Shown here one piece after another: positions 1 to 9,198 of a DNA stretch of 64,000 nucleotides. Each line of letters begins with the position of its first letter. The first letter of the stretch is position 1. The stretch spans positions 1,612,001 through 1,676,000 of the forward strand of contig NZ_JAPEMC010000001.1 of the NCBI RefSeq assembly GCF_026343115.1, given 5' to 3'. Origin of the DNA: Streptomyces sp. NBC_00102. GTDB lineage: Bacteria > Actinomycetota > Actinomycetes > Streptomycetales > Streptomycetaceae. The notes beneath the pieces were generated by a model that searched no databases, was not told the origin of the DNA, and saw nothing but the letters and a program-made list of their open reading frames with translations. A program made the translations under genes and the position numbers.

Positions 1-392
1 CCCCCGCCAAGGACGGCGTCTCGACCGTGGACGACCTGGTCCGCTTCGTCGCCGAGGTCCAGGCACCCCGGCTTCTGGACCCGCGCACGGTGCTGGAGGC
101 GCAGACCGTCGTGCACCCCGGGCTCAAGGGCGTACTGCCCGGGTACGGCCACCAGAACCCCAACGACTGGGGCCTCGGCTTCGAGATCCGCGACTCCAAG
201 TCCCCGCACTGGACCGGTACCGCCTCCTCCCCCGCGACTTTCGGCCACTTCGGCCAGTCCGGCACCTTCCTCTGGATCGACCCGGTCGCGGGCCTGGCCT
301 GCGTCGCCCTGACCGACCGCGCCTTCGGCCCCTGGGCGGCCGAGGCGTGGACGCCGTTCACCGACGCGGTACTGGCGGAGGCGGGCCGGTAG
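1..392 (+). CDS. Serine hydrolase of the beta-lactamase family, C-terminal part only
   Basis: The gene enters from the left edge and reads in frame from base 3, so only about the last 129 residues are visible. The segment has the look of the end of a class C beta-lactamase/D-alanyl-D-alanine carboxypeptidase-like fold: a GLGFEI strand, then FGHFGQSGTFLWIDP, which corresponds to the HxG-type (KTG-equivalent) strand of these enzymes, then a closing VALTDR strand. The catalytic SxxK would lie upstream of the window. Substrate unknown. The coding region ends with a TAG stop and no clear terminator follows. The family call rests on the C-terminal pattern only. Confidence 0.75.
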   Translation, partial: PAKDGVSTVDDLVRFVAEVQAPRLLDPRTVLEAQTVVHPGLKGVLPGYGHQNPNDWGLGFEIRDSKSPHWTGTASSPATFGHFGQSGTFLWIDPVAGLACVALTDRAFGPWAAEAWTPFTDAVLAEAGR

Positions 393-613
393 TCGACGAC
401 TGACAGGAGCCGGACGGCCGAGGTACGGCGCGCCTCGGCCGGGCGGGCGGTGGCCTGTGCAGGATTCGGAGGGCGGCGCCCTCGGTCGTCCGACCGGGGC
501 CACCCGCACCCCCACCCCGCACGAAAGGCCCGGCCATGCCGCACCCCGTCGTCAGCAGCCTCCTGTTCCCACCGCCTCCCACCGGCGTACGGACCTCCGC
601 ACCCGCCCGCCCC

Positions 614-641
614 GCGACACCAGCCGGCCGGCTGGTGTCGC
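614..641. promoter_or_regulatory. Perfect 28-bp palindrome upstream of the methyltransferase gene
   Basis: Bases 614-627 (GCGACACCAGCCGG) are exactly reverse-complemented by 628-641 with no spacer. The element sits 40 bp before the proposed GTG start of the methyltransferase. It could be a dimeric repressor operator, or fold in RNA as a long hairpin that attenuates or terminates. No T-run follows. Symmetry is seen directly; function is inferred. Confidence 0.6.
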
Positions 642-681
642 CGGCAGTCCGCGAGGTGCTCGGCTCCGCGCGGGTGACGGT

Positions 682-1518
682 GTGAACCCCGCGCCGCGCG
701 GGGGCGCTTCAGAGGGCGGCGGCCGCTACGGTGAGGCGTTCTTCCGCCCCGAGCAGGCGGGCGAGGGGGAGCGCATCGACTACGGCGCCCTCGCCTACGA
801 CGACATCAGCCTCGCGCGCTTGCGGGCGCTCGGGGCCGGGCCGGGGTGGCGCTGCCTCGACGTGGGCGCGGGCACGGGCACGGTCTCCCGCCGTCTGCTG
901 GGCGAGGCCGGGGTGGAGAGCGTACTCGCCGTCGACCGCGACGTACGGTTCCTCGGCGAGCGGCCGGTTCCCGGGCTCGACCTGCTGGAGGCCGACATCA
1001 CCGCCCCGGGCTTCGTCTCCGGCCAGTACGACCTCGTCCACGCCCGCTTCGTCCTGATGCACCTGGCCGAACACGAGAGCCTGATCCCCGCACTGGCCGA
1101 ACTCGTCGCACCTGGTGGGGTGTTGGTGCTCAGCGACGCGGTGGACCTGACCAGCGACCGTACGCCCGACACCCCGTACACCACGGCGATGCGGGCGATG
1201 TGGCAGGGGCTGCGGGCCTCCATCGGCACCGATGTGTCCTGGGTGCCGTCGTACCCGCACCTGCTGCGCGGGGCGGGGCTTGAACCCGTCGCCGCCGAGA
1301 TCCACGTACCGCCGCTCCAGCCGGGCAGCCCCCTCAGCCGCTTCTGGGCGGACACGTGGGAGCGCAGCCGGCCCGCGATGCTCGCCACCGGCCTGGTGGA
1401 CGACACCGCCGTCGACGCGGCGATCCGCTACCTGGTCTCCGACGAGTGCGCCGCGCTCTCGGCCGGAATGCTCACGGCGTGGGGGTGGAAGCCCGGGAAG
1501 CGCAGTTCCGGTCCCTGA
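682..1518 (+). CDS. Class I SAM-dependent methyltransferase
   Basis: The protein has about 278 residues. The SAM-binding motif I is LDVGAGTGTVSRRL, followed by the acidic end of strand 2 (AVDRD) and a motif with DLVHARFVLMHL, as in small-molecule methyltransferases of the UbiE/Methyltransf_11 type. Substrate unknown. The open frame extends to about 457, but the upstream part is proline/arginine rich without family character and contains the palindrome, so I prefer the GTG at 682; its RBS is poor and the start is uncertain. The C-terminus runs into the convergent ATP-binding gene after a 245-base gap in which I see no clear hairpin. Confidence 0.8.
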   Translation: MNPAPRGGASEGGGRYGEAFFRPEQAGEGERIDYGALAYDDISLARLRALGAGPGWRCLDVGAGTGTVSRRLLGEAGVESVLAVDRDVRFLGERPVPGLDLLEADITAPGFVSGQYDLVHARFVLMHLAEHESLIPALAELVAPGGVLVLSDAVDLTSDRTPDTPYTTAMRAMWQGLRASIGTDVSWVPSYPHLLRGAGLEPVAAEIHVPPLQPGSPLSRFWADTWERSRPAMLATGLVDDTAVDAAIRYLVSDECAALSAGMLTAWGWKPGKRSSGP

Positions 1519-1763
1519 CCGGCGGGCCACGACAACACCGCCCGGCAAAGCTCCTGTCGAGGTGGCGGCACACCTGCGGAGCCCCTCCCACCGTCGATGT
1601 CAGTACCTCGGTATACGGTGCTGTGCGGTTAACGGCCGGACGGAGATCGCGAGGGGCTCGCGGCCATGGGGGGTGGGTTGCACAGGCCCCGGCTCCGGCT
1701 CGGGACTGGAAACATCTTGCCCATCCCCACCCCCACACTCCGGGGCAGCACCAGGGCCGGAGG

Positions 1764-2228
1764 TCAGCCGCCCCCGGCCGCACCTCCCCCGCCGGCCAGA
1801 CATTCGAACCACACCGTCTTGCCGCCGCCGTCCTCCCGTACGTCCACACCCCACTTGTCGGCGACGGCATCGACCAGGAGCAGCCCTCTGCCGCCCTCGT
1901 CGAGCGCGTCGCGCACGGTCGCCGTAGGCAGTTCGGGACTGCTGTCAGTGACCTCCACGCGCACCCCCTCGTCGCCCATCAGGTAGATGCAGAGCTGACA
2001 GTGGCGACCGGGCACGTGGCGGACGACATTCGCGATCAGCTCGGTGAGCGCGAGTTCGGCCGCGCCGGCCAGATCGAGAAGACCCCGGTCGACGAGGTAG
2101 AGCCGCAGGATGCGACGGAGATGCCGGGCGGAATGCTCGCCCATCGTGAAGTCTGCGTGGTACACGGGTTCCCTGACGACGGGCGAGGTCTCCACGGCTC
2201 CTGACCGCAGGACAGTTACGTGATTCAT
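1764..2228 (-). CDS. ATP-binding protein of the anti-sigma-factor kinase type (HATPase_c_2)
   Basis: This is a 154-residue single-domain GHKL ATPase. The N-box reads ALTELIANVVRH and the G1 box region VEVTDSSPELP, followed by GRGLLLVDAVADKWG, a typical G2 box in the RsbW/SpoIIAB-like family. Streptomyces carry many copies next to HTH/DUF5753 and DUF397 genes, and this one is divergent from exactly such a pair, with 83 bases between the start codons. It probably binds a partner protein or regulates a sigma or HTH factor rather than acting as a sensor kinase, because it has no membrane or phosphoacceptor part. Confidence 0.85.
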   Translation of the reverse strand: MNHVTVLRSGAVETSPVVREPVYHADFTMGEHSARHLRRILRLYLVDRGLLDLAGAAELALTELIANVVRHVPGRHCQLCIYLMGDEGVRVEVTDSSPELPTATVRDALDEGGRGLLLVDAVADKWGVDVREDGGGKTVWFECLAGGGGAAGGG

Positions 2229-2311
2229 GTCACCAGCGTGCAGTGATCCGACTACGCTCGGCTACGTACCGAAACGAACGCCGCCAGGCGTTGCACGCCG
2301 GAGGTCCCCCC

Positions 2312-3160
2312 GTGGCCAACATCCAGACGCTCGACCCCAGCACCTCGCCGCTGGCCTACTACGGCTGGGAGCTGCGCCGTCAGCGCGAAGCCGCGAACCT
2401 CAAACAGGGCCAGCTCGGAGCCATCATCTTCTGTACGGGGTCACTGATCGGCCAGATCGAGACCGCGCGGAAGGTCCCCACCCGGGACTTCTCGGAGCGG
2501 CTGGACGCGGCGCTCGGCACGGGCGGGCTGTTCTCCAGGCTGATCGGTCTGGTGCTGCGCAGCCAACTACCCACGTGGTTCCAGGCATACGCGGAGATGG
2601 AGTCGCGGGCGACGTACATCTCCACGTATCAGTCACAGGTGGTGTACGGACTCCTCCAGACCGAGGAGTACGCGCGTGCGGTCCTGGCGACCGGCATGCC
2701 CGAGGACTTGGACGGCCTGTTGGCCGCGCGCATGGAGCGCCAACGCATCCTGGAGCAGGAACAGCCGCCGCTCGCCTGGGTCATCCTGGACGAGGCGGTG
2801 CTCACCCGCCCGATCGGAGGGCGGCGGGTCATGCGAAGCCAACTCGCCAAGTTGTTGGAGCTCGCCGGTCATCGCTGGATGCGCATTCAGGTGCTGCCCT
2901 TCTCGGCAGGCGAGCACGCAAGTCTTGCCGGCTCGTTCAATCTCCTGCGCTTCGAGAACGATCCGGACCTCGTGTACACCGAGGACGTCATCTCCGGCCA
3001 CATGACCGCCAATCCGGAAACCATCCGCGAAGCGTCTCTCCGATACGCTCACCTGCAAGGGGCTGTCCTGACTGTCGAGAAGTCGGCGGCTCTGATCAGC
3101 CGCGTCATGAAGGAGCGTTATGAGGACCGACCCGGACCCGACGAAGGCGCGGTGGCGTAA
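2312..3160 (+). CDS. XRE-type helix-turn-helix regulator with DUF5753 domain (WhiJ-like)
   Basis: The protein has 282 residues. An N-terminal HTH_3-like domain covers about residues 12-70 (WELRRQREAANLKQGQLGAI and the recognition region TGSLIGQIETARK). The rest is the DUF5753 domain usual in the large Streptomyces WhiJ-like family. The GTG at 2312 is chosen because GGAGG lies 7-8 bases upstream; an in-frame upstream extension to 2243 lacks an RBS. It overlaps the DUF397 gene by 41 bases, so the two are probably translationally coupled. These trios affect development and antibiotic production in S. coelicolor; the specific target here is unknown. Confidence 0.88.
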   Translation: MANIQTLDPSTSPLAYYGWELRRQREAANLKQGQLGAIIFCTGSLIGQIETARKVPTRDFSERLDAALGTGGLFSRLIGLVLRSQLPTWFQAYAEMESRATYISTYQSQVVYGLLQTEEYARAVLATGMPEDLDGLLAARMERQRILEQEQPPLAWVILDEAVLTRPIGGRRVMRSQLAKLLELAGHRWMRIQVLPFSAGEHASLAGSFNLLRFENDPDLVYTEDVISGHMTANPETIREASLRYAHLQGAVLTVEKSAALISRVMKERYEDRPGPDEGAVA

Positions 3161-3317
3161 GTCCAGCTACAGCGCCAACACTGGCGGGGACTGCCTCGAA
3201 GTGGCCGACGGCTGCCCCAACGGCTCCGTACCGGTCCGCGACAGCAAGGTCCCGGACGGTCCGGTCGTGACCGTCGGCCCCGTCGCCTGGCAGGCGTTCG
3301 TGGACGGGCTCCGATAG
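3120..3317 (+). CDS. DUF397 small protein
   Basis: A 65-residue protein with the DUF397 signature: WRKSSYSANTGGDCLEVA near the N-terminus, VPVRDSK in the middle and a W-x-x-F-x-x-LR-type end. The start lies inside the HTH gene and the two products are expected to act together, as DUF397 proteins in WhiJ-like loci are thought to bind or modulate their HTH neighbour. A 141-base gap follows in which I see no strong terminator. Confidence 0.9.
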   Translation: MRTDPDPTKARWRKSSYSANTGGDCLEVADGCPNGSVPVRDSKVPDGPVVTVGPVAWQAFVDGLR

Positions 3318-3458
3318 GACACGACTGCGGTCAGGGCTGGCTGGATTCGCCGCGCCTGGTTGATCCTGCCTCCGCAAGGTCCGATGATGCCGATTACTGC
3401 TTGGATCGGAGGACAAGCAAATGCTGCGTGAATCGGACCTGTCACTGGCCGTCGCGGC

Positions 3459-6400
3459 ATGAGGCACCGATTACAGCTGACGCTGCAAGTGGTGCTGGTT
3501 CTGGTAGCGAGCCTGTTCGGCATCGTCACCGACTACGCCACCAATGTCGATGACACTCCCTGGCTGCTGAAGGTCATCCAGCATGCGTCCGTACCGGCCA
3601 TCGGTATCCTGCTCGTCGCCATGGTCGTCGGCCAAGTCCTCGTGTACCGGCTGGAGAACCCTCCGCCGCCACCGACCGACTGGCCACGTGACCGGGTGCC
3701 CTATCCCGGGCTGGATGCCTTCTCCGAGGACGAGGCAGCTGTTTTCTTCGGGCGAGAGACCCTGGCAGCCGACCTGACACGCACGCTGCACGCTTCGTCG
3801 GATCGGCCGGCCGACCGCTTCCTGACGCTCGTCGGGGCGTCCGGAAGCGGCAAATCATCGTTGGTCAGAGCCGGAGTCATTCCGCGTTTGCAAGAGCGTC
3901 GGTGGACCCTTGTACCCGCGTTCTCCCCCGGCCCCAATCCGCTGGGAGCACTCGCGTCCGCGCTGGCTGCCGCCAACGGCAGTCAGGAGCCAACGGCTGC
4001 GGTCCTGCGCCGGCTTCGGCAGGGGTCGGACTCGCTGAGGAGTGAGCTGGCCCGGCTGCGCGTCGGCCGATTCCGGCGCGTCCTTCTGGTGATCGACCAG
4101 TTCGAGGAGGTCCTCACCCTCGTCGGTGATCGAGAGCACACCCAGTTCCTCGGCCTGATCCGCGCCTGCCTGGATCAGGACCCCTCGGTGCATGTGCTGA
4201 TCACCATCCGGGTGGACTTCCTCGGCCGGATTCTCGCCACTCGGCACGCCGATCTCTTCCACCACCCGATTGCCCTGGGCTCGTTGTCCCGAAGCCAGTT
4301 CGCTCAGGTGGTGGAGCGCCCGGGGCGCTGGTCGGCCTCTCCTTCGCTCCCGGTGTTGTGGACACCATCGTGGAGGAGGCCGCGACGGACGACGCTCTGC
4401 CGCTGCTCGCCTACCTCCTCCAGGAGTTGTACTTCGCCTCCGGCCCCGGGGGGACGGTCACACCGGAGCTCTACCGCAGCCTCGGTGGGGTCGCCGGTGC
4501 GCTCGCACGGCAGGCGGACCAGATGGTGGCAGTTCTGGGACCGGACGACGGCATCGATTTCGTCCTTCGAGTACTGCTGCGGTTCGTCACGGTCCAGGGT
4601 CAGGATGTGGCCCGTGAACGAGTCGAATTGGCCGGTCTCACCGCCCGCGAGCGGCGCGTGGTGGATGCCTTCATCGATGCGCGGCTTCTTGTCTCGGACG
4701 TTCATGAAGACCCTGTTTCCGGTCGGCTTCCCTACGCGCAGGTCACGCACGAGGCCCTGTTCCGTCAGTGGGCGCCCCTCCGGCAGGAAGTCGAGTCGCG
4801 CATCGAACAACTGCGGGAACGCGCGGAACTGGAGCGTTGGGCCCAGGACTGGGAGCAGTCCGGTCGCAGCGACGACTACCTGCTCACGGGAGAACGGCTC
4901 ACACTCGCCCAGCGGCGGCTCACGGTGCTCGATGAGGCGGGACAAGCCACCCAGCCCGTCCGAACGCTGGTCCACCACTCCCAGCAGCGGGATCTCGTCT
5001 ACCTGGGCAGGCTCTCCGAAAGCCTCGGCCGGCATGCACTCGACACTGCGCAGAGCCATCCCGAGCAGGCGATACTCCTCTCCCTGGCAGCGCTCGGTGA
5101 ATGCACGCCCACTCCTTCGGCCCGTCGTGGTCTCATGGCAGCCCTGGCTGCGAGTCACCACCGCGTCAGCATGGACGAGCACACCGATACGGTCCGCCAC
5201 ATTGCCTGGTCGCCCGACGGCCGGCATCTGGCCACCGCGTCCCGGGACGGCAGTGCCCGCGTCTTCGACGCTGCCACGGGCCGCTCGCTTCTCGTGCTGT
5301 CCTCCGGCGGCGCCATGGTCGAGTCCGTCACCTGGTCCCCGGACTCCGCCCTGATCGCGACAGCGGGGCGGGAGAGGGTTGTACGGGTCTGGGACGCGCG
5401 CACCGGGAATCCGGTCCGGCTTCTGACCGGGGCCACGGACATCGTCAGGCAGGTGTCGTGGTCGCCCGACGGCAGTTCCATCGCGGCCACCTCGAAGGAC
5501 TGTGTGGTACGCGTCTGGAGCGCCTCCACCGGCGCCCTCCTCCGGGCATTGCGTGGCCACCGGGACGACACGTGGGGCATCACCTGGGCCCCGGACAGCA
5601 CGCGCGTCGCCTCCGCGTCCCACGACCAGAGGGCGATCGTGTGGGACGTCGCATCCGGGGCCGCCGTCCTCACGCTGACCGGCCACTCCGACTTCGTCGA
5701 AGGCGTCGCATGGTCACCGGACGGGAAATCCATCGCCACCGGATCGGGGGATCACACGGCCCGTATCTGGGACGCCCGGACCGGGGCGCTGAAGCTCTTG
5801 GTGCGCGGACACTCGGACTACGTGTGGAATCTCGCCTGGTCGGGGGACAGTCGGATACTCGCTTCCGCCTCGTCCGATCACACGGTCCGCCTCGTCCGTG
5901 CCGACGACGCCAAGGTGCTCGCCGTACTCCACGGCCACTCGGACACGGTGTGGGGCGTGGCCTGGTCGCCGTCGGGAGCGCAGCTCGCCACGAGTTCGAC
6001 CGACGGGACCGCTCGTGTCTGGGATCTCTACCCGCGAGGAGCCGAAGCTGTCGCCGCCTACGGCCACGGGGGCCCGGTGAATCAGGCGGTCTGGTCCGCC
6101 GACGAGCGCAGCTTCGCGACGGCGTCCGACGACGGCACCGTCAGGGTGTGGAATGCCGCTGACGGGACCTCCGCAGGCCCGGAGACCGTACTCGAAGACC
6201 GGGTGTGGAGCGTTGCCTGGTCGCCGCAGCACGATCGGCTCGCCTGCACAACCAACGGCGGCCTCTTCCGGATCGTGGACGCAACAGGCTCCGCTCTGAT
6301 CGAGTCACGGGGTGAGGTCGTTGAAGGGTGCGCCTGGTCGCCACAGGGTGATCGCATCGCAACGGGCGGGCACGACGGAACCGTACGTGTGCGGGCAGCT

Positions 6401-7009
6401 GACACAGGGGTGGAACTGACCGTGTTGACGGGCCACCAGGATTGGGTGGGACGTATCGCTTGGTCCCCTGGCGGCCAGTACGTGGCCAGTGCGTCCGACG
6501 ATCGCACATGCCGCTTGTGGGATGTCGCGGAGAGCCGGCAACTCACCGTCCTGCGCGGTCATGAGAACTACGTGGACGACGTCTCATGGGCGCCGGACGA
6601 ACGGCACGTCGTCACCGCCTCGGGTGACTGGACCGCAGCAGTGTGGGACGTGGATACAGGCCGGCGTGTCCACGTACTGAAAGGCCATGAGGGACGCGTC
6701 CGAGCAGTGGGGTGGTCTCCCGACGGTCAGCATGTCGCCACGGGCTCGGACGATCGGACGGTTCGGATCTGGTCGGCCTCCACCTTCGAGGAGGTCGCCG
6801 TCGTCGGGGTCCACCAGGACAAGGTGGCCTCGGTCGCATGGTCGCGGGACAGCACGCGCCTGTTGACCGCATCGTTCGACGGAACGGCCCGCATCTGGCC
6901 GGCCTTCCCCGACTACGGCGGACTCGAAGCCCATGCCCGGGGCAGGGTGTTCCGGACTCTGACCCAAGTCGAACGTCGTCGTCACCTGCTGCCGTTGGCG
7001 ACGACATAG
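3459..7009 (+). pseudogene. STAND-type NTPase with 14 WD40 repeats, interrupted by one frameshift
   Basis: The reconstructed protein is about 1183 residues. Two hydrophobic segments lie near the N-terminus (around residues 8-24 and 45-63), so it is probably membrane anchored. A STAND NTPase domain follows with Walker A GASGSGKSSL and Walker B VLLVIDQFEE. The C-terminal half has 14 WD40 repeats (WSPDG...VRVWD pattern), enough for two seven-bladed propellers. Near 4318-4330 the frame changes: frame 3 reads VVERPGRW and then becomes nonsense, while frame 2 resumes ALVGLSFAPGVVDTI and stays open to 7009. One extra G in the GGGG at 4322-4325 would restore a continuous protein. This could be a sequencing error, a real mutation or, less likely, programmed frameshifting. 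Such proteins are used as signal sensors; no partner is known here. Confidence 0.8.
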
Positions 7010-7019
7010 CGGCAACCGC

Positions 7020-7319
7020 TCAGTAGCTCCGCTCCACCGTCCGGTCATCGGTACTCACCAGATAGTCATCGGGATCGAGATCCATGTCCTTGCGGGCAGG
7101 AGACGACCAGTACAGGGCGTTGCGCTCGGTGAATGTCTCCGGGCCGTCGTAGGAGATCAGCCACACGAATTGATTGCGCTCCCGGTCGATCCACGCGCCA
7201 CCGATCTCGAACCCCAACTCCAGCCGCAGTGGCACGATGTCCGACTCCCAACGCCGCACCCATTCGTCCAACAGGCCGTCGCGTACGGTGTAGGTGCGAA
7301 GTTGCGTGGTCTTCGGCAT
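7020..7319 (-). CDS. NIPSNAP-family protein
   Basis: A 99-residue protein (start MPKTTQLRTYTVRDG) with the dimeric alpha/beta-barrel look of NIPSNAP proteins: an RTYTVRDGLLDEWVRRW opening and a VWLISYDGPETFTERNALYW end. The ATG at 7319 has AGGAAGG about 9 bases upstream. It converges on the WD40 gene with only 10 bases between stops. The biochemical role of these small proteins is unknown. Confidence 0.75.
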   Translation of the reverse strand: MPKTTQLRTYTVRDGLLDEWVRRWESDIVPLRLELGFEIGGAWIDRERNQFVWLISYDGPETFTERNALYWSSPARKDMDLDPDDYLVSTDDRTVERSY

Positions 7320-7467
7320 GAGCGGTGTCCTTCCTGGAGTGCTGTCCGCGTCCTGTTCGCTGCAGCCTGCGAGCTTAGCCGAGGGCGGGCCGGCCTCCGA
7401 CGGAGACAGCCGCTCTCGCTCGCCCGATGCGGTGCACCGCATCGGGTGAACTCTATTGGCAAAGGCC

Positions 7468-7899
7468 TCACTTGACCGATGCCGAGTCCACAGCGGCCCC
7501 CTCCAGCACCGCGACCGTCTCCGTCCAGGCCCCGGCCATCGCCCATTCGAGGGGCGTCCGCCCGGTGCCGCGGTCTTCACGTAGATCCGGAACCGCACCT
7601 GCGGCCAGGAGCGCGCGTACGACGCCCGTGTGCCCCCAACAGGCCGCCGCGCACAGTGGTGTTCCTTCGCTGCCGGGGCCGGCGCTCTCAGTGTCCGGAT
7701 CGGCACCGGCCCGCAGGAGGATGCGGACCGCCTCCGCATCGCCCTGGACCGCCGCCGCGTAGAGCGGTGTAGTGCCGTCCGAGTCGGCCGTCCCCGGGTC
7801 GGCTCCGACGCGCAGCAGCGCGAGGACCCGTGCCGCATCACCGGTCAGGGCCCCTCCGACCAGATCCCTGGACAGTTTCTTGGACCGTCTTCGCTTCAT
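7468..7899 (-). CDS. Ankyrin-repeat protein
   Basis: A 143-residue soluble protein with about three to four ankyrin repeats. Recognisable units are GDAARVLALLRVGADPGTAD, DGTTPLYAAAVQGDAEAVRILLRAGADPD and EGTPLCAAACWGHTGVVRALLAAGA. It begins with a basic stretch, MKRRRSKKL. A longer in-frame start at 8022 exists, but the extra 41 residues lack repeat character and overlap the P450 remnant on the other strand. It has no signal peptide and is likely a cytoplasmic binding protein of unknown partner. Confidence 0.8.
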   Translation of the reverse strand: MKRRRSKKLSRDLVGGALTGDAARVLALLRVGADPGTADSDGTTPLYAAAVQGDAEAVRILLRAGADPDTESAGPGSEGTPLCAAACWGHTGVVRALLAAGAVPDLREDRGTGRTPLEWAMAGAWTETVAVLEGAAVDSASVK

Positions 7900-7920
7900 G
7901 GGCGCGGAGCATAGCGAAGG

Positions 7921-8408
7921 CCCCGACATCGGAACACGACGGTCGCCGCTCTCGTCAACGCCGTCCGCGCCCTCCTCGGCCATCCCGCCCGGTTGCGCCG
8001 AGTCCTCGGCGGCGAGGTGCACTGGGAGGACGCGGTGGAGGAGGCCCTGCGGTGCGACTCCAGCGTCTTCGCCCTGCCCTTCGCCCTCCCCCGCCAGGAC
8101 GTGACACTGGGCGGGCAGCCGGTCCCGAGGGCGACTCCCTTCTGCTCTGTTACACAGCCGCCAACCTGGACCCCCGCCGTACCGCCCGAGACCGGTTCGG
8201 CGCGAGCGCGCCGCCGCGTCACCTCGCCTTCGGGCGGCGCGGCCCTCACTACTGTCTCGGCGCCTCGCTCGCCCGTCTCCAACTGCGGACCGCGCCCGCC
8301 GGACTGTTCACCGTCTTCCCCCACCTGCTGGCGACCGCCCGGCCGGGGCAGCCCATCGCCTCGTTGACCATCAACTCCCCCCGAAGCCTGATGGTTTCGG
8401 ACACCCCC
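7921..8408 (+). pseudogene. Cytochrome P450 remnant (C-terminal half, frameshifted)
   Basis: The fragment begins in the I-helix region (NTTVAALVNAVRALLGHP) and continues through the ExxR region (WEDAVEEALRCDS) and the meander to the heme loop (HLAFGRRGPHYCLGASLARLQ). The first part reads in frame 1 and the second in frame 3; a single missing G around 8129-8131 would restore PRGDSLLLCYTAANLDP. The N-terminal half is absent and the neighbouring space is taken by the opposite-strand ankyrin gene. The heme loop has one residue more than the usual FGxGxHxC spacing, also suggesting decay. No start codon is supported. Confidence 0.7.
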
Positions 8409-8507
8409 TACTCGGTTGCCCGGCACGGTGGGGCTCACGACGATCCGGCCCGGTGGGGCGGGCCCGTCCTCTGGGTGTCGTGGGCTGACCCCGACCGCCG
8501 AGGGGCG

Positions 8508-9080
8508 CTACTCCCCCGCCGCGACCGCTTTCAGTTCGACCAGCGACTCCCGCAGGAAGTCGAGCAGGGGGCGCTCCTCGTTCTCGGCGCCGCCCACCCA
8601 GCGTGCGAAGCCGACCTTGAAGACGGCGATGCCCGCCTCGGCGGTGAGGCTCGCAGCGGGCTCCGGGACGCCGCGCTCGCGGAGGGTCACGGAGAGCGCG
8701 GCTGCCAGTTTGGCGAGCTTGATGAGCTCGCGCTCGCGCAGTTCGGCGCTGGACGCGATGACGGCCTGGCGCTGACGGGCGAACGCGTGGCGGTCCGCGA
8801 AGAAGGCGGCGACGCTCTCCAGCGCCGAGGCCATCGCGTCCATCGGGGCAGCCGTGGCCGGGGTGTCGGCGAGCGCGTCCACGAATGCCTCTTCGAGCAG
8901 GTGCGCGCCCCCGAACAGGACCTCGCGCTTGTCCGCGTAGTGCCGGAAGAACGTCCGCTCGGTGAGCCCGGCGCGGGCGGCGATCTGGGCTGCGGTGGTC
9001 TGGTCGAACCCGCGCTCGCCGTAGAGCTCCATGGCCGCCTGTTCCAGACGTCCGCGCGCGTTCGGCTCCCATCGACCCAT
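8508..9080 (-). CDS. TetR-family transcriptional regulator
   Basis: A 190-residue protein. The N-terminal HTH is typical of TetR proteins: AAMELYGERGFDQTTAAQIAARAGLTERTFFRHYADKRE in residues about 14-55, followed by an all-helical ligand-binding domain. It is divergent from the epimerase-like gene at 9199, and a perfect CACCTGA-CA-TCAGGTG operator lies between them, so it most likely represses both itself and that gene. The inducer is unknown. Confidence 0.92.
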   Translation of the reverse strand: MGRWEPNARGRLEQAAMELYGERGFDQTTAAQIAARAGLTERTFFRHYADKREVLFGGAHLLEEAFVDALADTPATAAPMDAMASALESVAAFFADRHAFARQRQAVIASSAELRERELIKLAKLAAALSVTLRERGVPEPAASLTAEAGIAVFKVGFARWVGGAENEERPLLDFLRESLVELKAVAAGE

Positions 9081-9103
9081 GGGGTGATCCTACGTGATGA
9101 CAG

Positions 9104-9119
9104 CACCTGACATCAGGTG
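9104..9119. promoter_or_regulatory. Likely TetR operator between divergent genes
   Basis: CACCTGA (9104-9110) and TCAGGTG (9113-9119) form a perfect 7-bp inverted repeat with a 2-bp spacer. It lies 24 bp upstream of the TetR start and 80 bp upstream of the epimerase-like start. Size, symmetry and position fit a TetR dimer site. Confidence 0.65.
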
Positions 9120-9198
9120 TACGTTGATGAGCGTAACGACAGTCACTGACATCGAGACGTCGACTCGTCTCCGCACCGCCCTCCCTGGAGGCTCTCCC

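Noticed and set aside
537..685. A 49-codon plus-strand ORF with an RBS overlapping the methyltransferase start
   Set aside because: It has no family character and runs through the 28-bp palindrome. Not strong enough to list as a gene, though a leader role is not excluded.
709..1548. A 279-codon minus-strand frame opposite the methyltransferase
   Set aside because: Shadow of the real gene: no motif, and the plus frame has motif I and the usual codon bias.
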